This document shows, piece after piece, positions 1-5,759 of a stretch of DNA of 6,677 bases. The translations under genes and the position numbers were made by a program. The notes beneath the pieces were generated by a model that saw only the letters and a list, made by a program, of their open reading frames with translations, did no database searches and was not told where the DNA came from. The stretch is from Desulfobacteraceae bacterium (GTDB lineage Bacteria > Desulfobacterota > Desulfobacteria > Desulfobacterales > Desulfobacteraceae). The stretch is taken from positions 1-6,677 of the forward strand of contig JAFLJU010000631.1 of the NCBI GenBank assembly GCA_022712835.1, given 5' to 3'. Position 1 is the stretch's first letter. Every line of letters begins with the position of its first letter.

Positions 1-701
1 ATCTCATGAATTCCCCCATGAACAGCCTCAAAAATTTTACTGGCATTCTGAAGCCGCTCCCGCTTTGCATCAAGATCTTCATCCTCATTGGGCAAAATAC
101 CAGCCGCCTCAATCTCGTCCACCTGGAATTGGAGCAGATCCTGTTCCTTTAGTTTCTCTTCTTTTTGGCGTTCCAGGGAGGCAATTTCATTGGCAAGGGG
201 CAAAATTTTTCCATAAAGGGCCGTCACTTCCTGCCGAAGGGGCCGGGTCCCGGCAAACTCGTCCAGAATATCCAGATGATTTTCCTCCCGGAGCAACCCT
301 TGATGGGCGTGCTGGCTGGAAATCCCCGCCAGGTTCCAGGTGACCTGCTTTAACAGATCCAGGGTGGCTTGTCTGGAATTGATAAAGACCCGGCTCTTGC
401 CGGTACTGGATACTAGTCTGCGGATCATCAGCCCTTCGGATCCGTCCATGCCCTGCTCAGTCAATACGCGTGCGGCATGGGAATCGGGCTCAATGTCAAA
501 AAAGGCCTCCAACTCAGCCGTTTGCTCACCGGTGCGGACAAGATCTGCCGATGCCCGTGATCCCAGCAGCAGATTAACCGCTTCGATGATAATGGATTTT
601 CCGGCCCCGGTCTCCCCGGTCAGTACGGAAAGTCCATTTTGAAACTGGATTCGAATGTCGTCAATGATGGCGAATTTTTTTATGGCAAGCTCGCTCAGCA
701 T
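1..701 (-). CDS. recN: DNA repair ATPase RecN, N-terminal part (runs off left edge)
   Basis: RecN is an SMC-like ATPase acting in the cytoplasm on double-strand breaks together with RecA. The visible 233 codons start MLSELAIKKFAIIDD, the usual RecN opening, and carry the Walker A motif GETGAGKS at residues 29-36. The family's SSQHAHQ segment (a variant of the more usual GQHEHQ) lies near residues 128-134. A charged helical stretch from about residue 145 is the beginning of the coiled-coil arm (for example LERQKEEKLKEQD). RecN is normally about 550-570 residues, so roughly 40 percent is present; Walker B and the second arm lie outside the window. The ATG at 701 is preceded by a very good Shine-Dalgarno, AAGGAGG, only 4 bases upstream. 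The start lies 41 bases inside the upstream membrane-protein gene, so the two are probably co-transcribed. No SOS (LexA) box is seen just upstream. The identification is secure. Confidence 0.95.
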   Translation of the reverse strand, partial: MLSELAIKKFAIIDDIRIQFQNGLSVLTGETGAGKSIIIEAVNLLLGSRASADLVRTGEQTAELEAFFDIEPDSHAARVLTEQGMDGSEGLMIRRLVSSTGKSRVFINSRQATLDLLKQVTWNLAGISSQHAHQGLLREENHLDILDEFAGTRPLRQEVTALYGKILPLANEIASLERQKEEKLKEQDLLQFQVDEIEAAGILPNEDEDLDAKRERLQNASKIFEAVHGGIHE

Positions 702-1647
702 AAAGCCTCCTTGCAAACAAAACAGCTGAAAAAAGGTAGGTCACTGCCACAGCGGCAATCAGTCTGGGGATCCAAAGCCAGAACACAGGAATCCCCAAGG
801 GCAAAAACAAAACCGGGTCCTCGATCATGGCATGGTTGACCCCGATGGAAAGATGAAGTTTTGTCAAGGCGTCTTTCTCATATGGATTGGCCCTTGTCTC
901 TTCAACAATCACGGCAGACCCGTAGGCCAGACCAAAAACAGCAGCCGTCAGCCAGAGCATGCCGCAGGACCGGTCCAACCCCATAAACGCAACCACAGGA
1001 GAACAGATTTTTGTTACCATTTGGATAATATTAAAAATTTTTGCCAGTTCCAGCAACACCATCAGCGGCATGATGATGCAAACAATCTGGAGGGAAAGCT
1101 TAGCCATTCCCACGCCCCAATCTTGCAGCATGGGAATAAAGGGCTGAGTATTTTGGCCAAGGCTATCCAGGACGGCTGCTGTTCCTTGGTCCGGGGTCAC
1201 CCCCAAAATTTTTGCACAGACAAAGGTGACCACAAAGGCCATTATCAGCCTGAAAATAGCTGCCACAAAAGGATTTATCCCGGAATTTCCCTGGACGATA
1301 CTCTCCTGAATCAAGTTATGGGAAATCAGGGTAAAAACGGCCATAAGGATCATATGGTCCATGGAAAATGCCATCACCGAAAGGGCGGCAACGGTTCCAT
1401 AGATCCCGGTAAAAAGACCGATAATCAACACAAGGGCCGCAGAGGCCGGCAGACAAAGCCAGTTCATCACCGGGGTCAACAAAAAATCCAGTTTGTAAAT
1501 AATGCCAAAATGCACCAGCAATGCCGTAAAAAAAGAAACCGGCACCAGGATTTTTAACAGCCAGATCAGCCCGCTCCAGCCTTTCTTTATACCGGTTATG
1601 GTTCCGTTCTGAAAGCTACGAAAGAACGGCTCAGGTCTGTGTGTCAT
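661..1647 (-). CDS. Polytopic membrane protein with Gate/nucleoside-recognition domains
   Basis: A 328-residue, strongly hydrophobic inner-membrane protein with about eight predicted membrane segments (roughly 27-49, 68-97, 100-112, 127-149, 184-203, 214-222, 230-248 and 285-311). It fits the nucleoside-recognition/Gate family that includes SpmA-like proteins. It carries that family's signature in both halves: GLFTGIYGTVA plus ISHNLIQES at about 77-116, and FGLAYGSAVI plus VNHAMIEDP at about 238-278. Members are presumed transporters, but the substrate is mostly unknown, and the family name does not prove nucleoside transport. The ATG at 1647 overlaps the end of the upstream 58-residue gene by 17 bases. 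No clear Shine-Dalgarno precedes it, so translational coupling is likely. Its 3' end overlaps recN by 41 bases. Family assignment is fairly firm; the role is not known. Confidence 0.85.
   Translation of the reverse strand: MTHRPEPFFRSFQNGTITGIKKGWSGLIWLLKILVPVSFFTALLVHFGIIYKLDFLLTPVMNWLCLPASAALVLIIGLFTGIYGTVAALSVMAFSMDHMILMAVFTLISHNLIQESIVQGNSGINPFVAAIFRLIMAFVVTFVCAKILGVTPDQGTAAVLDSLGQNTQPFIPMLQDWGVGMAKLSLQIVCIIMPLMVLLELAKIFNIIQMVTKICSPVVAFMGLDRSCGMLWLTAAVFGLAYGSAVIVEETRANPYEKDALTKLHLSIGVNHAMIEDPVLFLPLGIPVFWLWIPRLIAAVAVTYLFSAVLFARRLYAERACHKKIRHH
706..712 (-). promoter_or_regulatory. Ribosome binding site of recN, inside the upstream gene
   Basis: AAGGAGG on the minus strand, a full anti-Shine-Dalgarno match 4 bases before the recN ATG. 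It lies within the last codons of the membrane-protein gene and fixes the recN start at 701. Confidence 0.8.
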
Positions 1648-1807
1648 CGGAAGGGGGCTCTGTATATTTTTTCACGGTTTCGTTCACGGTGGCATAGACA
1701 TCCCGGAAGGATTCATGAACGCTTGCAGGTGACAATCGGCCCAGCTCAATAAATTTAACAACAATTTCCTTGGAGGCTCGAAGTATTTGTTCGTCGATGG
1801 ATTTCAT
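1631..1807 (-). CDS. Small conserved-looking helical protein, unknown function
   Basis: A 58-residue protein beginning MKSIDEQILRASKEIVVKF. It looks like two amphipathic helices (about residues 4-23 and 30-48) joined by the turn GRLSPAS, followed by a polar tail ending PPSDDTQT. There is no signal peptide, membrane segment or cysteine pair. I take the ATG at 1807 as the start, with a modest CAGGG a few bases upstream. The frame stays open to a TTG at 1843, but that has no ribosome site. Evidence that it is real is its position: its stop overlaps the start of the membrane-protein gene by 17 bases, so the two are probably translationally coupled. The sequence has a normal protein composition, unlike the antisense frames here. 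The name of its family is not recognised; a small regulatory or adaptor role for the membrane protein is only a guess. Confidence 0.65.
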   Translation of the reverse strand: MKSIDEQILRASKEIVVKFIELGRLSPASVHESFRDVYATVNETVKKYTEPPSDDTQT

Positions 1808-1898
1808 ACTGCCCTGAATACCAAAAGAAGCAAGGAAGGTCAAGAATTTGCAACGTTTTATCTTTCATGGGACTTCTGCCTGGACCCGACCCGGGGTT

Positions 1899-3599
1899 TC
1901 AAGACGATGGCTCGGCAGGCTTGGTCTTTATCCATTTTTCGAGCATATTCAAAAGCGCTTGCGGCTTTACGGGTTTTGACAGGTAATCGTTCATACCCGC
2001 CTCGATGCATTTGTTCATATACCCCTTCATTGCATGGGCCGTCATGGCGATCACCGGAATATATCTATTTTTTGATTTCAACTTTCTAATTTCCCGTGTG
2101 GCTGCAACCCCGTCCATTTCCGGCATCTGGCAATCCATTAAAACAAGATCGTAGCAATTTTTTTCCAGGGCATCCAGAGCTTGCCTCCCGTTGGAAACAA
2201 TTTCAACACGGTATCCAAGCTTGCCAAGTGTCAGCATGGCCACCTTTTGATTGATTGCATTGTCCTCAGCCAACAATATCTTAATTCTTTTCTTCTGCTC
2301 CTCGACAAGTGAATGGCGGGTGATAATACCCCCCATACTTTTTTCAGATTCTTTCTGGATGCCTGAGATGGTGGTAAGGCAATCATACAGTTGTGATTGC
2401 TTGACAGGTTTAGTCAGATATGCTGTGAATCCCATTTCCCTAAATAGCTTTGCATCTCCCCTGTTCCCAATGGATGTCATTAATATTAATTTTGTATTTT
2501 TCAGATGAGGATCTGCTTTGATTGCCTGCCCCAAGGTTTTTACATCCATTCCAGGAATCTGCATATCCAGGAATGCGATATCAAATGGAGTGTGTTCAAC
2601 CACGGCTTCTTTGAGCATGTTCAATGCCTGAATTCCGTCGGAAGCCTCGTCACATATGCATTTCCAGAGGCATAATGGTTCTTTTAAAACAGATCGATTA
2701 TTTGCGTTATTGTCCACAATGAGCAGACGCTTTCCATTTATGGCATCCACCACAACTTTCGTTGCCTGGACTTTGGATTGTTTCTTAAAGACTGCTGTAA
2801 ACCAGAAATCAGATCCCTTGCCTTCCCGGCTGTTCGCACCTATCTGACCACCCATCATTTCCGAAAGCTGCCTTGAGATACTAAGCCCCAAACCTGTTCC
2901 GCCGTATTTTCTGGTTGTGGAACTGTCCACTTGGGAAAAAGATTCAAAGATGGCGCCCATACGCTCGGGTGGAATTCCAATCCCCGTATCCAAAACACTA
3001 AACCGGATGGTTGCATGGGTTGTATCTTCATGATCGTGTGAAACACGAATGACAATTTCACCCGTTTGTGTAAACTTGGTTGCATTGCTGGCAAGATTGA
3101 TCAAAATCTGCCGTAATCGGCCGGGATCACCCACCAGCAAAGAAGGAACATTGTTTTCGATATTGAGAATAACCTCGAGCCCTTTTTTATGGGCATTCAG
3201 CGCAATGAGGTCACCCAAACTTTCCATTGCCAGCCGCAAATCAAACTCAATGGTTTCAAGTTCAAGTTTGCCTGCCTCAATTTTAGAATAATCAAGAATG
3301 TTATTAATAATATCCAAAAGTGAATCACCGCTGGTTTGTACGATTTTCGCATATTCTTGTTGTTCCTCAGTTAAGGGTGTCCCTAAAAGAAGGCTGATCA
3401 TGCCGACGATCCCATTCATCGGCGTTCGGATTTCATGGCTCATGTTGGCCAAAAATTGAGATTTGGCCGTTGAAGCCGCCTCGGCTTTTTCCTTGGCAAG
3501 ATAAAGCTCTCGTGTCTGGTTTTCCAAAAACGCTTCAAGTTTCTGTCTCGCCTTTTGCTCCCGGGCAAGCTTTGCTTTTAAAAGTTTTATTTCATCCAT
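1899..3599 (-). CDS. Soluble hybrid sensor histidine kinase (HisKA-HATPase-REC-REC), probable H-NOX partner
   Basis: A 566-residue cytoplasmic kinase with no membrane segment and no PAS, GAF or HAMP domain. Order: coiled-coil linker (about 1-45); HisKA with the H-box [10 protein letters not shown], phospho-acceptor His55; HATPase_c with N-box Asn168/Asn172, G1 DTGIGIP (204-210), F-box near 218-221 and G2 GGTGLGLSI (233-241); REC1 (about 290-405) with Asp345, Thr375 and Lys397; REC2 (about 438-555) with Glu445/Asp446, Asp489, Thr520 and Lys542. REC1 has Asp296-Asn297 where two acidic residues are usual, so its metal pocket may be weakened; REC2 looks complete. The gene starts 15 bases after the H-NOX stop and lacks a strong Shine-Dalgarno, which suggests coupled translation. 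The missing input domain and this position imply that H-NOX supplies the signal, as with the HnoK and HahK kinases. No HPt domain is present, so the phosphorelay must continue through a protein encoded elsewhere. Confidence 0.95.
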   Translation of the reverse strand: MDEIKLLKAKLAREQKARQKLEAFLENQTRELYLAKEKAEAASTAKSQFLANMSHEIRTPMNGIVGMISLLLGTPLTEEQQEYAKIVQTSGDSLLDIINNILDYSKIEAGKLELETIEFDLRLAMESLGDLIALNAHKKGLEVILNIENNVPSLLVGDPGRLRQILINLASNATKFTQTGEIVIRVSHDHEDTTHATIRFSVLDTGIGIPPERMGAIFESFSQVDSSTTRKYGGTGLGLSISRQLSEMMGGQIGANSREGKGSDFWFTAVFKKQSKVQATKVVVDAINGKRLLIVDNNANNRSVLKEPLCLWKCICDEASDGIQALNMLKEAVVEHTPFDIAFLDMQIPGMDVKTLGQAIKADPHLKNTKLILMTSIGNRGDAKLFREMGFTAYLTKPVKQSQLYDCLTTISGIQKESEKSMGGIITRHSLVEEQKKRIKILLAEDNAINQKVAMLTLGKLGYRVEIVSNGRQALDALEKNCYDLVLMDCQMPEMDGVAATREIRKLKSKNRYIPVIAMTAHAMKGYMNKCIEAGMNDYLSKPVKPQALLNMLEKWIKTKPAEPSS

Positions 3600-3614
3600 A
3601 TCGGTATTCTTATG

Positions 3615-4160
3615 TTAAGAAAATTTTATTTCATACACGCATTGATCAGCTCCTGATTTCATGCACGCGGTATGGGTCAAGGATATCTTTTTATTGAAGT
3701 GAAGGGCCAATCCATCCAGCAGCCCCTCCAATAATCTGCACAGCTTTCTTTCAGAATAATAATACAGTCTTATCTGGTTTTCCTGTATTAATTTGACGGT
3801 TATTCTTGGCGGAACCGCCGCTTCAAATATTTTTTTCACTTCAACATGAATCACCTCATTAAGCGACTCGAGAAATTCAACAGGGGTATCAATATCTTTA
3901 AAAAACACCGGGTATTTATTATAAAAAACAGGAAACATGAATTTTCCAAATTCAAACAGCAGATCACCCACCGGAATCGACGTTTTTTGGGAAAGGAAGG
4001 TTACCATATCGTACAGGTCCGAATCCGGATATGTCCCAGGGCTGATAAAGGGCAGCACATCACCGGAAAATTGAACCGATGCATATACCTCCTCCAGGGT
4101 TTCATCTCCGAATTTTTCCACGATAAGCGCTTCTAAAATATTAAAAACAATTCCCTTCAT
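3615..4160 (-). CDS. hnoX: H-NOX haem nitric oxide sensor protein
   Basis: A 181-residue stand-alone haem NO-binding (HNOB/H-NOX) protein, the usual family length, beginning with the diagnostic MKGIVFNILE. Visible family marks are the proximal haem ligand His105 in LNEVIHVEVKK, the PP pair at 117-118 (the second sits 13 residues after the histidine, like Pro115 of Thermoanaerobacter H-NOX), and the haem-propionate motif YxSxR at 134-138. The position matching the O2-stabilising distal Tyr140 of Thermoanaerobacter H-NOX is Leu143, so an NO-selective pocket is predicted. Cys141, His163, Cys166 and Cys174 have the spacing of the zinc site described for Shewanella/Vibrio H-NOX. The protein is soluble. 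In known systems, NO-bound H-NOX changes the activity of a co-encoded kinase or cyclic di-GMP enzyme. Here a sensorless hybrid kinase follows after 15 bases. The start at 4160 is supported by GGAGAGG with a 7-base spacer. Confidence 0.95.
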   Translation of the reverse strand: MKGIVFNILEALIVEKFGDETLEEVYASVQFSGDVLPFISPGTYPDSDLYDMVTFLSQKTSIPVGDLLFEFGKFMFPVFYNKYPVFFKDIDTPVEFLESLNEVIHVEVKKIFEAAVPPRITVKLIQENQIRLYYYSERKLCRLLEGLLDGLALHFNKKISLTHTACMKSGADQCVYEIKFS

Positions 4161-4167
4161 GTTTTTT

Positions 4168-4174
4168 CCTCTCC
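4168..4174 (-). promoter_or_regulatory. Ribosome binding site of the H-NOX gene
   Basis: GGAGAGG on the minus strand, 7 bases before the ATG at 4160. It directly abuts the dyad at 4175-4192, so anything bound there, or a hairpin in the RNA, could affect translation. Confidence 0.75.
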
Positions 4175-4192
4175 AATATTATCGATGATATT
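4175..4192. promoter_or_regulatory. 18-base dyad upstream of H-NOX, candidate operator
   Basis: AATATTATCGATGATATT is an inverted repeat with 8 of 9 base pairs matching (only positions 4180/4187 mismatch), centred on the CG of ATCGAT. It sits 15-32 bases upstream of the H-NOX start codon, next to its Shine-Dalgarno. On the minus strand it also contains -10-like GATAAT and overlaps TATCAT. It could be an operator for a dimeric regulator, the -10 region of the promoter, or chance in AT-rich DNA. It does not match a NO-regulator consensus I can name with confidence. Confidence 0.35.
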
Positions 4193-4194
4193 TT

Positions 4195-4210
4195 TTTACC
4201 CCAGGGTCAA
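4195..4210. promoter_or_regulatory. 16-base dyad upstream of H-NOX, possible CRP/FNR-type site or -35 element
   Basis: On the minus strand TTGACCCTGGGGTAAA pairs TT-ACCC with GGGT-AA around a 2-base centre, with one mismatch in each arm. Its general form (TTGAC...GT.AA) is like sites of CRP/FNR-family regulators, a family that includes NO-responsive members such as HcpR and DNR, but the right arm is imperfect. Alternatively TTGACC is a -35 hexamer. TATCAT follows after 14 bases and GATAAT after 21, neither at the usual spacing. Low-confidence call. Confidence 0.25.
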
Positions 4211-4256
4211 TATCATACACTTCTATTTTTTTTAACATTAGGGTAACACAAACTGT

Positions 4257-4397
4257 CTAATATTCATAATCATCCAATGTGTTGGTTTTTTCTTTTAAGA
4301 GATGATTTGATTGTTCAAGTTCCAGGGTTCTTTCTTTTAACCGGTCCTCCAAGGTCTCATTCTTGGCTATCTGTATTCTTGTATTGCCATGGAGCAT
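4257..4397 (-). CDS. 46-codon frame with kinase-linker-like coiled coil; small gene or remnant
   Basis: A leftward frame from ATG 4397 to TAG 4259-4257 encodes 46 residues. The part from about residue 15 (ETLEDRLKERTLELEQSNHL) reads as a charged heptad coiled coil. It resembles the linker before HisKA domains (the 'L..R..ERT.EL..SN..L' pattern) and the start of the kinase further along this strand ([20 protein letters not shown]). Such composition is unlikely in a random AT-rich intergenic frame. There is no good Shine-Dalgarno before ATG 4397; the frame stays open a few codons further upstream without another ATG. It lies in the same frame as H-NOX but is separated from it by two stops (4259-4257 and 4181-4179). 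Either it is a small peptide gene leading the H-NOX operon or the leftover of a deleted kinase. I lean toward a remnant. Confidence 0.3.
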   Translation of the reverse strand: MLHGNTRIQIAKNETLEDRLKERTLELEQSNHLLKEKTNTLDDYEY

Positions 4398-4402
4398 ATA
4401 AT
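4397..4402 (+). promoter_or_regulatory. Candidate -10 box for the TraB-family gene
   Basis: A perfect TATAAT on the plus strand, 47 bases before the ATG at 4450. It is embedded in the short dyad AGCAT-ATA-ATGCT (4393-4405). No good -35 hexamer lies 16-18 bases upstream (TATTCT at 4374-4379 is poor), so the promoter would be weak or need an activator. Confidence 0.35.
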
Positions 4403-4437
4403 GCTTATATTTTCGGATTCCATTTTAATTGAAACAA

Positions 4438-4443
4438 AAGGTG
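4438..4443 (+). promoter_or_regulatory. Ribosome binding site choosing the TraB-family start
   Basis: AAGGTG, one base from AAGGAG, with a 6-base spacer to the ATG at 4450. It favours this ATG over the in-frame TTG at 4429 and GTG at 4441. Confidence 0.5.
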
Positions 4444-4449
4444 CCGGGT

Positions 4450-5637
4450 ATGGAAGAGACTATAAAAACAACTGAAAATTCAGATATTCACACATTATCC
4501 TATCAGGGAAAGCAGATCCTGTTAATCGGAACGGCCCACGTTTCCAGACACAGCGCCCAGCTGGTGGAAGATACCATCCTTGAACAAAACCCCGACACGG
4601 TCTGTGTGGAACTTTGCGCCACACGTCTTGCCTCCCTCCAGGATGCCGACCGGTGGCGAAATATGGACATCGTTAAAGTCATCAAACAAAAAAAAGCCCT
4701 GATGCTTTTCATGAACCTGCTTCTGGCATCTTTTCAGAAAAAAATTGCCGATAAATTTGATATCAAACCCGGCCAGGAAATGATCAACGCCATTGAATCG
4801 GCGAAGAAAACCGATGCCCTGATTGTGCCCGCTGACCGGGAAATACAAATCACCCTTTCAAGGGTGTGGCGGGGCATGGGGTTCTGGGAAAAAACCAAAT
4901 TGATGATGTCCATTGTGTTTTCCTTTGGGGAATCCGATGGCATCCAGGAAGAAGACATTGAACGAATGAAGCAAGAAGATATCCTCCAGACCCTGCTGGC
5001 CGATGTAAAAGAGGCCCACCCCATCATCGAACGGGCCCTGATTGATGAAAGAGACCAGTATCTGGCCCAAAGCATCCGGTCAGCCCCCGGGGAGAAAATT
5101 GTGGCCGTGGTGGGAGCCGCCCATGTGCCGGGCATTAAACGCTATATGGCAGATGATGCCCCCATTGACCTTTCCAAGCTGAACCAGATACCGCCAGCGG
5201 GTAATCTTGGCAGCATATTAAAATGGTTGATTCCCGGCCTTATCCTTGTCTTGTTTGTAGCGGGATTTTTGATGGAAGGGAAAAACGCCGGAGCAGACAT
5301 GATATGGATATGGATTGCCGCCAATGGTATTTTTGCAGGGTTGGGCGCCATTCTGGCCCTGGCCCACCCCTATACTATTTTATCTGCTATCATTGCCTCC
5401 CCCATCACCTCCTTAAACCCCATGGTCGCCGCCGGATGGGTATCGGGTCTTGTGGAAGCCTTTGCCCGAAAACCCAAGATTCGGGATCTGGAAGCCATCC
5501 CCCATGATATTGTTTCCATCAAGGGTTTTTGGCGGAACAATGTCACCCGAATCCTGTTGGTGGTCATTTTTACCAACCTGGGCTCTTCCATCGGCACCAT
5601 GGCAGCGGTGCCCTTGATGCTGAAACTGCTTTCATGA
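4450..5637 (+). CDS. TraB/PrgY (TraB domain) family membrane protein
   Basis: A 395-residue protein from the ATG at 4450; an in-frame TTG at 4429 would add seven residues but lacks a ribosome site. The N-terminal soluble domain (about 1-250) has the family's paired GxxH motifs, GTAH at 27-30 and GAAH at 222-225. It also has the conserved VELCATR (Glu54, Arg59), PADR near 127-130 and IDERDQYLA near 198-206. The C-terminal part has about four to five membrane segments (about 257-275, 283-305, 309-335, 366-392), with the positively charged RKPKIRD loop near 340-346. This matches bacterial and archaeal TraB-domain proteins named after Enterococcus PrgY/TraB, which reduce peptide pheromone activity. 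The superfamily, which includes GumN and TIKI, has been proposed to be metal-dependent peptidases. The true role outside Enterococcus is unknown, and the name should not be read as conjugation. It is transcribed away from the H-NOX operon. Confidence 0.9.
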   Translation: MEETIKTTENSDIHTLSYQGKQILLIGTAHVSRHSAQLVEDTILEQNPDTVCVELCATRLASLQDADRWRNMDIVKVIKQKKALMLFMNLLLASFQKKIADKFDIKPGQEMINAIESAKKTDALIVPADREIQITLSRVWRGMGFWEKTKLMMSIVFSFGESDGIQEEDIERMKQEDILQTLLADVKEAHPIIERALIDERDQYLAQSIRSAPGEKIVAVVGAAHVPGIKRYMADDAPIDLSKLNQIPPAGNLGSILKWLIPGLILVLFVAGFLMEGKNAGADMIWIWIAANGIFAGLGAILALAHPYTILSAIIASPITSLNPMVAAGWVSGLVEAFARKPKIRDLEAIPHDIVSIKGFWRNNVTRILLVVIFTNLGSSIGTMAAVPLMLKLLS

Positions 5638-5661
5638 GGAACTGAAGTTTCGCCTTGATTT

Positions 5662-5678
5662 ACCCGATCTATCCGGGT
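5662..5678 (+). other. Short hairpin downstream of the TraB-family gene
   Basis: ACCCG and CGGGT can pair around a 7-base loop, 25 bases after the TGA. There is no U-run behind it, so it is not a convincing Rho-independent terminator. The rest of the 122-base gap shows only the small dyad TTGG-ACAA-CCAA (5683-5694) and the -10-like box listed separately. Confidence 0.2.
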
Positions 5679-5715
5679 TATGTTGGACAACCAATTTTAA
5701 AAACCATTACCCCAA

Positions 5716-5721
5716 TATAAT
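5716..5721 (+). promoter_or_regulatory. Candidate -10 box for the EAL-HDOD gene
   Basis: A perfect TATAAT 39 bases before the ATG at 5760. The only -35-like hexamer, TTGGAC at 5683-5688, is 27 bases away, which is too far for a standard promoter. The gene may have its own weak or activated promoter, or be read through from the TraB-family gene. Confidence 0.3.
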
Positions 5722-5759
5722 TTTTTCCTCCTTCGGATAAAATGGGAGTTTTGTTTACC

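Noticed and set aside
832..1557. A 241-codon rightward open frame opposite the Gate-type membrane protein gene
   Set aside because: Its product is rich in His, Lys, Gln, Asn and Gly with no domain, which is what the antisense of a hydrophobic membrane-protein gene gives. The opposite strand has a clear family match.
1815..1843. TTGACC, 17-base spacer, TATTCA on the minus strand before the 58-residue gene, as a promoter
   Set aside because: The -10 matches poorly and ends only 7 bases before the ATG, so transcription would begin at about the start codon, leaving no room for the ribosome site.
1808..1898. Terminator after the kinase gene in the 91-base gap
   Set aside because: GC-rich ACCC/GGGT pairings just after the stop are short and are not followed by a U-run. 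Read-through into the downstream genes cannot be excluded.
4179..4238. 19-codon leftward frame beginning MLKKIEVYDIDP just before H-NOX
   Set aside because: It has no Shine-Dalgarno, is very short, and overlaps both candidate regulatory dyads. A leader peptide cannot be shown from one sequence.
4429..4449. TTG at 4429 or GTG at 4441 as start of the TraB-family gene
   Set aside because: Neither has a ribosome site at proper distance, while ATG 4450 has AAGGTG 6 bases upstream.
4734..5135. Leftward open frames of 133 and other codons inside the TraB-family gene
   Set aside because: They are antisense to a gene with clear family motifs and show no recognisable domain or ribosome site.
5662..5678. 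Rho-independent terminator after the TraB-family gene
   Set aside because: The stem is only 5 pairs and no T-run follows; the TTTTTT at 5721-5726 is too far away and has no stem directly before it.
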